In this document: positions 15,796 through 24,174 of the stretch, in pieces
Layout of the letters: the number at the start of each line of letters is the position of its first letter
Numbering within the stretch: the first letter of the stretch is position 1
NCBI RefSeq assembly: GCF_016772475.1
Contig: NZ_CP068595.1
Span: 6,138,001 to 6,202,000, forward strand
From: Paenibacillus sonchi
GTDB lineage: Bacteria > Bacillota > Bacilli > Paenibacillales > Paenibacillaceae
Length of the DNA: 64,000 bases
Direction of reading: 5' to 3'
Translations under genes and position numbers: made by a program
The notes under the pieces: model-generated
Seen by the model: only the letters and a program-made list of their open reading frames with translations
Databases searched by the model: none
What the model was told of the DNA's origin: nothing

Positions 15796-18713
15796 ATGTA
15801 TTTATCGGACATGGCTCTTATGAAATACTTAAATAAGAAAAATTCATTATATCATGGGAAAATTCTTGAATTAAGAGAATCCGTAGCCAATTGGCTCTCA
15901 TATATTCCCCACACCTTTCCCCATTATACAAGACACACAGTTGAACACAGCGAAGAAATCATTTTGCAGATTTCTAAGATGCTCTTTAAGGATAACGATC
16001 AGGAACAGGCTATCTTACGTTTGTCGAGTGCAGAAGCATTTATTATAATGGCGTCAGCTTTACTCCACGATACTGGCATGGTCGTTTCAGATCAAGAGAA
16101 AATAAAGATATTACAATCTGAGGAATGGAACTTATGGGTTTCAAGAAGCGGGGCAAAGCGCTGGAATGAAATAATGGGAATTAGGGAGGATAACAGTATT
16201 GAAATCAGTACTCGTAATTTTATAGCTGATCTACAAACAAGATATTTAATAGCGGAATACATAAGGAAGACACATCATCTTAAGGCAGTCGATATTATGA
16301 CTCAAAACCATACTCTCTTAGGGAAATTTTCATTTGATGATCCTTCACTGTTTCGAACAATAACAGATATATGCGTGGCCCATGGTTTAAGTAGCTATGA
16401 ACTTGATGACAGTGAAAAGTATCCTGAACGTCGCGACATCAGAGGAGAAGAAGTAAATGTAAAGTTTCTTGCTCTGTTGCTTAGAATTGGTGATTTGCTG
16501 GACATGTCTTATGACAGAGCCTGTCCCTTGTTAATGAACGCTGCTTGTCCTCTACCAGCAGATAGCTTGGCACATTGGACTCAATATCAAAGAATTACCC
16601 ATCGACTAACAGCAACTGATTCTATTGAAATTACTGCAAAATGTAACACTCAAGATGAACATAGGTTTCTACAAGATTGGTGTCAATGGTTAGTTGATGA
16701 AATGAAAAATACGTCTATAATTATGTCAAAAGCCACTAGACATTCCAATTGGATTGTCCCAAGTGTAAGTATGGGTACTTTAAATTCTTCTATAAAAATA
16801 GAACCAAGCATATCGGCCACATATATCCCCTCTGAGTGGAAGCTTGAACTTGATCAAGACATGGTATTTCAAAGATTGATCTCAGACGTTTATCAGTCCG
16901 AAAAAGATTTCCTCAGAGAATTACTGCAGAATGCACTTGATGCAACGAGATGTAAATTAATTGAAGACTTGAAAAATAAAGGAGATGATGTCCCAACCTT
17001 CACTAATCAAATAAGTGAGCATATTAGAGAAAAATATCCGATTAATATTACATTAGAAGAAATAGCTATTCAAAGCCCCCTTTCTCAAGAAGAACATCTC
17101 AAACAACTTTTAGTTATTGAAGATAATGGACTCGGCATGGATACAGAGATAATAAAAAAGTATTTTTTGCAGGTTGGGCGTTCCTACTATACGTCTGAAG
17201 AATTCCAAAGGAAGTTCAGTTTTAAGCCAAACAGTCAATTTGGAGTGGGTTTTTTATCGGTATTCGCAGTCAGTGAACATATAACTGTGGAGACTTTTAA
17301 ACCCTCCTCATTCCGTGGAGAAGGTCCAATATCCTTGTGTCTAACAAGTCCAAGAAGTTATTTATTAACCGACAAAGGATCGCGGAAAAAAGTGGAACTA
17401 AAATCTCGCTTATACTAAAAAAAGAGTTTAGTAAGAATGAGCTATACAGTTTATTGAATAAGTGGTGTAAAAAAATAGAGTTTCCAATTTTCTTGAATGA
17501 ATTAGGTACTCAAAGTGTCATCAATAGTGAAGAGGTTAATCAATTCACATATGAAATAGAGAGCCTTGAAGAGAATAAAAAATTTGTTACGTCTGTTTAT
17601 TTTATAGATGAGAAAGATGTATTTGGAGAAATATATGTAACCCATCTCAATGATAACAATAAAGATGATTGGAGCCAGTGGAATTGGATAAATTACCAAT
17701 ATGAAAATTCTCATCCAATAGCTATAAAACCCAATTCTCCTCGAAATCTGACATGTATAAATGGTATTGCTTATAGTGAGTTTGAAGCCTCTGGGCCCTT
17801 TAGTTTTCGAATAGATTATCGAGGTGAATACTTGAAGCCTAACTTATCTCGCCAACATATGGATAGAGAAAATCACCTAGATAATCCAGTAATATATAAT
17901 AGGTTTATAGCAATCCTTAATGAGCATCTATCCTCAACTCCTATAGATACTATGAATAATAAATGGATATACATCAATAAGATAATTAATTCCGAGCCAA
18001 GAATCATAAAAAGCTTTCAAGACACTCCGATTATTAGAGTGTTTATTTCAGGGAAGCCAAAATTGCTATCTCCAAATGAGATTTCTAAATTCAATAAATT
18101 TTACACTTTTTCTATTAATAGCTATCATAAAAAATACTCTATCAACGAGATTCAGGAAATACTAAATTCAATAAAAGAGCCAGTACTTCTTGATATGGAC
18201 CTTTTCCGTATTGCTGATAATATTATTCCATACTATGAAAGAGCAATCTCAAAAATTACATCAATAAACGAAAATTATTTTCACTTAACTTTGTGGACAA
18301 CTGCTAAAGCAACATATCTCAGAAAATTTATTAATTCGAATGACTATGACTATCATAGATTTACTTATTCTTTAGCTAAACACGATAACAAAAACATTAT
18401 TGGTTTGAGACTATTTGATTCCAGAAGGAGTAGAAAAAACAGAGAAGTATTAGTTCTAAACTTAAATAATATTCTTGTAAAGTGGTTAATTAAAGTTAAC
18501 TCTGCTTTAGAAGAACGCTCTGATTTCTTAATAACCAATGCTTATAATAAAATATTAGAATTACTTAAAACGCCAATTACCATAGATGGGTATGAATCAG
18601 ATATATTAAATGATCATATTAATAAATGGAGAGAGATTAAGGGGTTACCATCACAATTCCTTCCCCCTAAAATAATTATTGATAAGTCAATGTTTTTCAC
18701 AAGCTATCGTTAA
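15796..18713 (+). pseudogene. HD-domain / Hsp90-like (GHKL) ATPase fusion, frameshifted
   Basis: ATG 15796 follows GGAGGTCGGAG. Residues 1-330 form an HD-type phosphohydrolase domain: HYTRHTVEHSEEI, SALLHDTGMV (the HD pair), VAHGLSSYEL, LLRIGDLLDMSYDR. From about residue 355 there is an Hsp90/HtpG-like ATPase: EKDFLRELLQNALDATR, VIEDNGLGMD, QFGVGFLSVFAVSEH. The frame ends at 17418. The next segment (GTKISLILKKEF... to 18713) continues the same protein one frame back, with the switch at the A6 run 17386-17391 (RKK then SGTK). One extra A there would restore about 972 residues. The heptamer is not a classical -1 slippery site, so a mutation or sequence error is likelier than programmed shifting. 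HD plus Hsp90-like fusions are known from predicted conflict systems. Confidence 0.75.
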
Positions 18714-18719
18714 ATTACT

Positions 18720-18737
18720 GGTAGCAAGGTGGTAGCA
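18720..18737 (+). repeat. probable integrase arm-type site (right)
   Basis: GGTAGCAAGGTGGTAGCA, matching 10392-10409 at 16 of 18 positions and in the same orientation. It lies immediately after the stop codon of the HD-Hsp90 gene, near the right island end. Confidence 0.6.
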
Positions 18738-18857
18738 TACTCAAAATAACATGCGGATATAGAAGGAACGACCCTTTCCGTATCACCTTCTAACTTCATG
18801 TAGTATCAGCTTTTAGGATTGATTTTACTGGACAGTAAAGGAAACCGCGGTACTCCA

Positions 18858-18901
18858 TTGACAGGGTAGGGGTCATGGGTTCGAACCCCATCCGTCCTAT
18901 A
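18858..18901 (+). repeat. attachment site, right copy
   Basis: 44-bp perfect copy of 10267-10310 (tRNA-Val 3' end). It lacks the tRNA 5' half, so it is not a functional tRNA. It marks the right boundary of the island. Confidence 0.9.
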
Positions 18902-18915
18902 CTGCATCATCCTTT

Positions 18916-18946
18916 AAACTCCTTATTTTATAAGGAGTCTTTTCTT
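18916..18946 (+). terminator. intrinsic terminator after the right att site
   Basis: ACTCCTTA-tttta-TAAGGAGTCTTTTC. It was probably the original terminator of the tRNA gene before the island inserted. Confidence 0.75.
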
Positions 18947-19086
18947 TTTGCCTTCCCGTCTATCTGTAAAATTGGAGCAATATTTTTTAGAAAGAAGTAA
19001 AAAGAGGAATCCTGCACATGCAATGGGCTAATGCGCATATGATTGGTTGTTATAGAATACTTGCTAATTATTGGAGGCCTAAGCTC

Positions 19087-19563
19087 ATGTATATGGTGTA
19101 TCCGTATTGGTTCAGATCACAATTTGTCCCTATTTGGGCAACATCAACTCCTGATGCACTTGAATTAATGAGGAATTCAGTCCAAGGGGAGCGAAATGAT
19201 GAACTTTTTTATGACCAACTCATCCAACTTGCTCCGAACCCCGAACAAGCTGAAGTTATTACCTCTATCCGGAATGATGAACGAGGGCATAATCAAATGT
19301 TCCGGCAAATGTACAGGGAATTAACTGGTCATGAAGTGACCGGAGCTAGCAATGAAGCCCCTGAACAAGTTACTTCGTATACTGCCGGTTTACAAAAAGC
19401 CTTCCAAGGTGAATTATCTGCAGTTGAAAAGTATCGGAAGATATGGTTCGGCCTTCCATACGGCGTTTATAAGGATACTTTGTACGGCATTATTCTCGAT
19501 GAGCAAAAGCATGCTTCGAAGTATAATAATCTATTGCTGCTGAACTCAGCTGCATATCGGTAG
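19087..19563 (+). CDS. ferritin-like / rubrerythrin-like protein
   Basis: About 158 residues from ATG 19087, which has GGAGG nine bases upstream; ATG 19018 (23 codons earlier) has a weaker AGAGGA and is the alternative. The helical bundle shows two repeats with carboxylate/histidine metal ligands: NDERGHNQMF (ExxH-type) and LDEQKHASKYN at the C-terminus, with glutamates in GERNDELFYDQL and GELSAVEKY. This is the ferritin-like layout of Bacillales rubrerythrin-type proteins, likely a di-iron protein in oxidative or spore metabolism. A clear terminator follows. Confidence 0.75.
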   Translation: MYMVYPYWFRSQFVPIWATSTPDALELMRNSVQGERNDELFYDQLIQLAPNPEQAEVITSIRNDERGHNQMFRQMYRELTGHEVTGASNEAPEQVTSYTAGLQKAFQGELSAVEKYRKIWFGLPYGVYKDTLYGIILDEQKHASKYNNLLLLNSAAYR

Positions 19564-19584
19564 TAATTTGTTACCGAAAAATAG

Positions 19585-19617
19585 AAAAAGCCCCGGGGGC
19601 GGTCTGCAGGGCTTTTT
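19585..19617 (+). terminator. intrinsic terminator
   Basis: AAAAAGCCC...GGGCTTTTTT hairpin directly after the ferritin-like gene. Confidence 0.88.
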
Positions 19618-19648
19618 TAGCTAATCTCCGTGCGCATAACATCGCGCG

Positions 19649-19816
19649 TCATGCCAAATCGTTCCTTGCATCCTCACCAAAATATTTTGTGATACACCAA
19701 GAATCCTCCTGTCCATCCGATATTCCCGCATCACGCTGCTGACCCTCGAACTGCTCAACATGCTCGGTCATGATCATTTTCGTTTTCCAGTGTTCATTGC
19801 CGTCGAGTTTGTTCAT
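19649..19816 (-). pseudogene. truncated YolD-like gene (55 aa stub)
   Basis: ATG 19816 has a strong GGAGGTCATTTAA leader. The product begins LDGNEHWKTKMIMTEHVEQF, matching the start of YolD-like proteins (small partners of SOS Y-family polymerases, usually about 110 aa). It then runs into unrelated sequence and stops at 19649. It is third in a minus-strand set with the two genes upstream. The usual downstream translesion polymerase gene is absent; the ferritin-like gene lies there instead. Likely a remnant after deletion. Confidence 0.55.
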
Positions 19817-19852
19817 TTAAATGACCTCCAATCTGGTCACTGTGACTCCTTC

Positions 19853-20152
19853 TTAATGGTATAGCCAATAATCTATATTCTTCCCGGCCCTGCCGCTCTG
19901 TACGCCCCGCTGCGGAGAAATGTCGTAAGGCACATTCCTTTCCCACCCCTCAATAATTACGGCAGTCTCTATCGGCTTAGACACTTCCCATGTTATGTGA
20001 TTTTCGGCGGCCAGCACTTTAAACCCCTTTATAATATCCGCTGGCCGCCGCCCGCTTAAACGTCCCAACTCTCGGAGAGTCGGCATCCGCCTGAAGTGAT
20101 ATTGATACTGAGATATGATCCGCAGCAGCTTACGCGGAGTATCATCAAGCAT
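19853..20152 (-). CDS. winged-helix / LexA-N-like small protein
   Basis: The 99-residue protein has an N-terminal winged-helix resembling the LexA DNA-binding domain: TPRKLLRIISQYQYHFRRMPTLRELGRLSGR, then a recognition-helix-like segment and AAENHITWE. There is no peptidase domain. Its start overlaps the end of the preceding gene by 8 bp, so the two are translationally coupled. It probably acts in the SOS-controlled operon described at 20365; function unknown. Confidence 0.65.
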   Translation of the reverse strand: MLDDTPRKLLRIISQYQYHFRRMPTLRELGRLSGRRPADIIKGFKVLAAENHITWEVSKPIETAVIIEGWERNVPYDISPQRGVQSGRAGKNIDYWLYH

Positions 20153-20342
20153 AGCGTTTTTCTGTGACTGGCTGCCAAGCGAGGATGCTGGCGGTCAGAA
20201 ATACCCGGGGCGCGCCGGTGGTCAGGCAGGTTGCCCGGATGCGGCCATCGCGGATGCCGTGTACTTCAATCTTCCTCTGTGTGATCTTCCCGGCTTTGTC
20301 CATATATACGATTTCAACGGTTTGACCAATGTGCATGTGCAT
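20145..20342 (-). CDS. small hypothetical protein, first gene of SOS-type operon
   Basis: The 65-residue start at ATG 20342 is chosen because GGGAGGCG precedes it at ideal spacing; a longer reading would begin inside the promoter. The protein looks like a single small beta-barrel (VEIVYMDKAGKITQRKIEVHGIRDGRIRA...), comparable to SH3-like or WYL-like modules, and ends ILAWQPV. Function unknown; the position suggests a DNA-damage role. Confidence 0.65.
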   Translation of the reverse strand: MHMHIGQTVEIVYMDKAGKITQRKIEVHGIRDGRIRATCLTTGAPRVFLTASILAWQPVTEKRYA

Positions 20343-20364
20343 TTGATCGCCTCCCATTAAATAA

Positions 20365-20399
20365 GAACGTTTGTTTGTATTATAACCAAACGTACGTTC
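20365..20399 (-). promoter_or_regulatory. two LexA-like boxes flanking a -10 element
   Basis: GAAC-GTTT-GTTT at 20365-20376 and AAAC-GTAC-GTTC at 20388-20399 each match the Gram-positive SOS box GAAC-N4-GTTC with one mismatch. A minus-strand TATAAT (20379-20384) lies between them. The genes at 20342 and 20152 and the YolD-like stub follow, so this looks like a doubly operated SOS promoter. Confidence 0.65.
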
Positions 20400-20579
20400 T
20401 ATAAAAACAACAAGTAACATATTCTCAAGTTGGGATAAAAAAGAAATTAATCTTATCCACTCACTTTATTGCAGATATAGGCATATTTGTTTAGACAATC
20501 CTTGGATTAATTTGTATTGTTACTTTTGTGTTTTAAGCAAGAGATATTGACCAGAAATAAATCTACAGGAGGAATTTTA

Positions 20580-21617
20580 GTGAAAAAAATTATTTTGACT
20601 TTGGCTTTTCTAATGTTTTCTTTATTCTCTGTTCAAGGGGTTTTTGCGGCAAGTGGGGATTTAACTCTGAAAATGACATCAAATACAGCTCCTTCTGGGC
20701 AAGCTTTCTCTATTGGTGAAGAAGCTGGAAAGGCATATCAAGCATTTGATAAAATTGATTTAACTACAGATGATGATTGGTCTACGACCCATGCCCTTCC
20801 AATTTATATGGGATACGATTTTAAAATCCCTAAAGTGATTACTCAATATACAATTACCGCAGTAAATGGCAGTATCTATGTTGATGGACTTCCGAAAACT
20901 TGGACTTTCGAAGGTTGGAATGGGACAAGTTGGGTTGTAATAGACACAAGAACAAATCAGCCTAGTTGGAAAGCCAAAGAATTAAGAAAATACACTATCG
21001 AGAGTCCTGGAAGCTTTTCAAAGTATCAATTAAATATCACAGCCGATTTTGGTGCTAAACAAGGCTACCGCGGAAATATAGCTGAGCTTCAACTTATCGG
21101 TGATATAAGCGAGCCTCCAATACTTCAAGGAAAGACTAATGGCCCTACAAATGAACTTACATGGACAAAAACTGAGGCAGCTAATTCTTACAATATAAAA
21201 AGAGGAACACGCCCTAATGGACCGTATGAAAACATAGCAACAGTAACTGGGTTAACTTATTCATACTCTGATTCAAAAATCCAAACAGGTATAACGTATT
21301 ATTATGTAGTTAGTGCAACAAATGAAAATGGTGAGAGTTCGAATTCCAATGAAGTTGCTCTCACGCCTCAAAGCACAGGCAGAGCAATCCTTATCGTAAC
21401 CATGAGCACCGGCCTTGAAAAAGAATTTGATCTAAACTTGGAGGAAGTGAATGCCTTCATTGCCTGGTACGAAAACAAACAAGCCGGCACAGGTACTGCC
21501 TCATATGCAATCAACAAGCATGATAACAATAAAGGGCCTTTTACCAGTCGTAAAGACTATGTAATTTTCGATCGGATTCTAACCTTTGAAGTAAGTGAGT
21601 ACACAAAAACCGAATAG
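20580..21617 (+). CDS. secreted protein with discoidin-like and FN3 domains
   Basis: GTG 20580 follows AGGAGG and gives 345 residues. A signal peptide (VKKIILTLAFLMFSLFSVQGVFAA) precedes a region like an F5/8 type C (discoidin) domain at 30-180 (AYQAFDKIDLTTDDDWSTTHALP, TWTFEGWNGTSWVVIDTR). A fibronectin III domain follows at 190-265 (TWTKTEAANSYNIKRGT ... YYYVVSATNENGES). The last 75 residues form a module (ILIVTMSTGLEKEFDLNLEEVNAFIAWYE ... YVIFDRILTFEVSEYT) that recurs in the broken gene at 22726-23149. Likely an extracellular sugar-binding protein. AT-rich accessory context. Confidence 0.78.
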   Translation: MKKIILTLAFLMFSLFSVQGVFAASGDLTLKMTSNTAPSGQAFSIGEEAGKAYQAFDKIDLTTDDDWSTTHALPIYMGYDFKIPKVITQYTITAVNGSIYVDGLPKTWTFEGWNGTSWVVIDTRTNQPSWKAKELRKYTIESPGSFSKYQLNITADFGAKQGYRGNIAELQLIGDISEPPILQGKTNGPTNELTWTKTEAANSYNIKRGTRPNGPYENIATVTGLTYSYSDSKIQTGITYYYVVSATNENGESSNSNEVALTPQSTGRAILIVTMSTGLEKEFDLNLEEVNAFIAWYENKQAGTGTASYAINKHDNNKGPFTSRKDYVIFDRILTFEVSEYTKTE

Positions 21618-21685
21618 TCCTTACTATTACTTACCTCCTCTGTCCTCTGTAGCATAACGCTATAATTGGATAGGGGAGGTTTTCT

Positions 21686-21950
21686 ATGTTTATATCCCCT
21701 GTGTTATTACAAACCGTTGCTGGTCCATATAGTCACAGCGATTATATATTTGAGCCTAAGATACTGATACCGGCAGATCTACTTCCAGGAAGCCGAACAG
21801 ATCTGGCTATACACCCGCCACAATAACGACTGCACCCGTCAGTATCCTGAGCTGCAACTCCCGTTTGCTGACGATGTTATTTTGGACGGTGAGGTCGCCC
21901 GCGTAGCAAAATTAGATCCGTCAGGCACGCGCCCGGCGGGTTATTTTATG
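21686..21950 (+). pseudogene. fragment of an ATP-dependent DNA ligase
   Basis: ATG 21686 behind GGGGAGG gives MFISPVLLQTV and DYIFEPKI, the start of short Bacillales ATP-dependent ligases just before the catalytic lysine region. After one frame change the sequence continues LYTRHNNDCTRQYPELQ and LPFADDVILDGEVA, which are ligase motif III and its surroundings. The catalytic Lys-x-Asp-Gly and everything past motif IIIa are gone, so it is a dead relic. It suggests this zone once carried an SOS/repair or prophage cassette. Confidence 0.65.
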
Positions 21951-22029
21951 TATTGTTCAATATCAAACGCGTCTAGCGAAGTAACTTTTTTCTCTGTGCA
22001 TGTGATAACTACTTCATGTATTCCAAGCT

Positions 22030-22429
22030 CTAGTCCAGTTTTTTCATAAACAAGTGATAACCTTCATTAACATAATTTATATGAAAATTTTCTTTCGTAC
22101 CATCAATTTGGATCTCTGCTTTTGAAGTGTGCGTCTCACTGCTTGATGAATCAGAAATAATACGGATTTTGGTTCTATAAAATCTAAACATAACTTTTGA
22201 ACCAATGTCTGCCGTTGATTTGATGGTACCTCCATAATAACCCGAAAGCGCTGGTGTAACCCAATTACCAGTATAATACACCTTGATAACATTATCATTA
22301 AACCTTGTCCATCCAGTTTCAGGTACCTTAAGTTGTGTTCCTATTGCTGCTGCATATGTACTTGATTGAAATGAGAAGAACAACATCCCTGCAAAAATAA
22401 TCACGAACAATTTTGAAACACTACTTCAT
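22030..22429 (-). pseudogene. secreted beta-rich protein with broken start
   Basis: A ribosome site GGGGGA precedes ATG 22429, but the frame hits TAG at codon 3. Removing one T there would give MKSVSKLFVIIFAGMLFF and then SFQSSTYAAA, a perfect signal peptide, in frame with 120 more residues (GWTRFNDNVIKVYYTGNWV, YYGGTIKSTADIGSKVMFRFYRTKIRII). That part resembles beta-sandwich carbohydrate-binding segments found in phage and secreted proteins. The C-terminus ends abruptly, so the gene may also be truncated. Confidence 0.45.
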
Positions 22430-22725
22430 AAATAAATCCCCCAATTCTAAAATTTATTATTTCTTTTTTCGCTACATACCTCCCCATGTCATATTACGGC
22501 ACTCAGGAAGTTTTTCCCTTCTCAATTTCCACTCTGGAACAAAACTCCCCTGTCCCTTCACAACGGCCCCAGATACACCCGTATATTTCTTCGCCTGTTT
22601 TGAATGCGCCAGTAGCGTTAGACGGATTCCATTCTGTTTTCTCAAATTGATCTCATTTTATGATATTTTCTTTTTTGTAACCCCACTCTCCGGCACAGAA
22701 TTTAACCATATTCATCCTTTCTATT
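22430..22725. other. intergenic stretch, possible gene debris
   Basis: No supported gene. A minus-strand stretch near 22480-22640 reads VSGAVVKGQGSFVPEWK in one frame and may be debris of another accessory gene, but I cannot name it and stops interrupt it. Confidence 0.2.
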
Positions 22726-23149
22726 TTGGTTTCTTATTTCACATCTTCTCTATTATATTCGTCTGATACATGGACTGCTGGTCCCATGACTTTGGAGCCT
22801 AGATATTTAGCAGCATCAACATTTATAAATGACTCTATATACCTAATAGGTAGGAATGATATCTTAGGTAGTCATTCAGGCGTAACTGAACTAGATGAAA
22901 CTCAAACATATACATTAAAAAGGTCAACAAAAATTACACTGACTAACGGAACTCAAAAAGAATATGACCTACTATGATTGAAGTGATGCCGTTTTGGAGT
23001 GGTACGATGTACGAGATGCCGAATCTGGCCCAGCCAAATACGTAATCAATAAGCACGATAACAACAAAGTACCTTTCAGCAAACGCATGGATTATGTTGT
23101 GTTCGATAAAATCCTTACCTTCGAAGTCAGTGAGTATACGGCTCAATAA
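22726..23149 (+). pseudogene. kelch-like secreted protein, 3' remnant
   Basis: The first frame gives DTWTAGPMTLEPRYLAASTF, which resembles a kelch repeat (W, P.. R..aa), then KITLTNGTQKEYDL and a stop at 22977. Another frame resumes DAVLEWYDVRD ... YVINKHDNNKVPFSKRMDYVVFDKILTFEVSEYT to TAA 23149. Together these match the C-terminal module of the gene at 20580 almost residue for residue. The 5' end is missing, so this is a truncated and frameshifted relative. Confidence 0.6.
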
Positions 23150-23155
23150 ACAAAA

Positions 23156-23193
23156 ACAAACCCGTCAGGCATTTTAAGGCTGACGGGTTTGTT
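23156..23193 (+). terminator. intrinsic terminator
   Basis: AAACCCGTCAG...CTGACGGGTTTGTT hairpin after the kelch-like remnant. The same AAACCCGTCAGG motif recurs at 24772, so these terminators are related copies. Confidence 0.85.
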
Positions 23194-23212
23194 CTACTTA
23201 TTGCAATTGAAT

Positions 23213-23584
23213 TTACTTGTATGGATAATAGTGTGGTATTTTAGACTGGAACTCTTTTAAATTCACAATCAAGTTATCATTATTAAATTCAATTAATGAT
23301 ACACCGTCAAATTCCCCAACCTCTGCCTCATACTCACATTTAAAGTACCATTCAACAGCGGTTAAATTGCCTTGATGAATAAATTGCTTTATATTCCAAA
23401 CAAAAACTGTTCCACGCTTATTCCAATCTTCAAACCAGCTTTCTATGGCGTGTAATCCGTGATATTCAGGTCCATAACATTCAGAATAGATAATGTTCGG
23501 GTCGAAGATTTTTCTTAATATAACATTGTTTTTGTTAATCCAGGATTCAAAATAATTCTCTATTATTTGTTCTCTTTCAATCAT
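23213..23584 (-). CDS. SnoaL/NTF2-like domain protein
   Basis: The 123-residue start at ATG 23584 behind GGAGGCG is chosen over a longer reading. It has a cone-shaped NTF2-like fold signature: N-terminal helix EQIIENYFESWINKNN, FDPNIIYSECYGPEYHGLHAIESWFEDWNKRG, then strands TVFVWNIKQF, LTAVEWYFKCEYE and FDGVSLIEFNNDNLI. Such proteins are small ligand-binding or isomerase-like proteins. Specific function unknown. Confidence 0.75.
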   Translation of the reverse strand: MIEREQIIENYFESWINKNNVILRKIFDPNIIYSECYGPEYHGLHAIESWFEDWNKRGTVFVWNIKQFIHQGNLTAVEWYFKCEYEAEVGEFDGVSLIEFNNDNLIVNLKEFQSKIPHYYPYK

Positions 23585-23668
23585 CGTACGCCTCCAATGA
23601 TAGCCAAATAAATCCAACGTCGCCTTGCAGCAAATACAAACAGACATGTCAGGCAAAGGATGTAGCGC

Positions 23669-23881
23669 TCAAACATTATCATCCTTTTGGACAGACTCAT
23701 AACGTTCACGAATTTCAAGGTTTTTTGCGTGATTGTATAAATCCAAAGCTGTAATTGCTCTGAGAGCAAGTTTAACAAATAGGATAAATGCAAAAATCCC
23801 TAATCCAATACATCCCAACCAAATCAAAAAGAAAAAGATACTGATACCTCCACCATAAAACAATCCGGGTTGTAACACCAT
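23669..23881 (-). CDS. small membrane protein
   Basis: About 70 residues from ATG 23881, with AAGGAG upstream. One long or two short membrane segments occur at residues 8-45 (YGGGISIFFFLIWLGCIGLGIFAFILFVKLA), followed by a charged cytosolic tail ending YESVQKDDNV. No family recognised. Confidence 0.5.
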   Translation of the reverse strand: MVLQPGLFYGGGISIFFFLIWLGCIGLGIFAFILFVKLALRAITALDLYNHAKNLEIRERYESVQKDDNV

Positions 23882-24174
23882 TGTTACAATCAACTCCTTC
23901 TTTAGAGTTTATTAACCGAGTATATTCCGTTTGGAACATTATGTATATGACGATAGGAAAAATTTCCTGATGCGAAACTGGAGCACAATACGGCATGCTA
24001 CGGATCAGCCTCTTTTGGTAAAAGTGTTTTTTGTATATTCCCCCACTACTATCTAGGTTTATATGATCAAGCAAAGTACAACTTAAATGTATATATTCAT
24101 CAGGAATTAAGTCCAATCTATAATTGCGGATTCACAATATAATAATCTATAACCTTGAAATGGAGTGATGATAA
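23882..24174. other. intergenic, no gene seen
   Basis: AT-rich stretch between divergent genes. It presumably carries their promoters; no clear operator or RNA was seen. Confidence 0.4.

Larger units (their letters stand above)
10267..18901. mobile_element. genomic island integrated in tRNA-Val
   Basis: About 8.6 kb bounded by the 44-bp tRNA duplication. Internal GGTAGCA-type arm repeats lie near both ends, and an integrase remnant is next to the tRNA and transcribed toward it, as usual for tRNA islands. The cargo is strikingly AT-rich compared with the flanks and unrelated to them. The integrase lacks its N-terminal part and no replication or conjugation genes are present, so the island is probably immobile now. 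Cargo in order: J-domain protein, Big_2 secreted protein, 423-aa hypothetical, Ser/Thr kinase, HD-Hsp90-like ATPase. Confidence 0.88.

Noticed and set aside
17386..17391. Programmed -1 frameshift in the HD-Hsp90 gene
   Set aside because: The site is G-AAA-AAA in the zero frame, not the canonical A-AAA-AAG seen in the IS3 element; kept only as a lesser possibility.
17337..18713. Separate gene starting at 17337
   Set aside because: No ribosome site at that ATG and its start overlaps the previous frame; the sequence is the direct continuation of the Hsp90-like domain after a frame change.
18858..18901. Second tRNA-Val
   Set aside because: Only the 3' part is present; the acceptor 5' strand and D-arm are missing, so it is an att copy.
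22413..22766. 117-codon frame rich in Phe
   Set aside because: Typical of translated AT-rich noncoding DNA; no ribosome site, opposite strand to a signal-peptide gene start.
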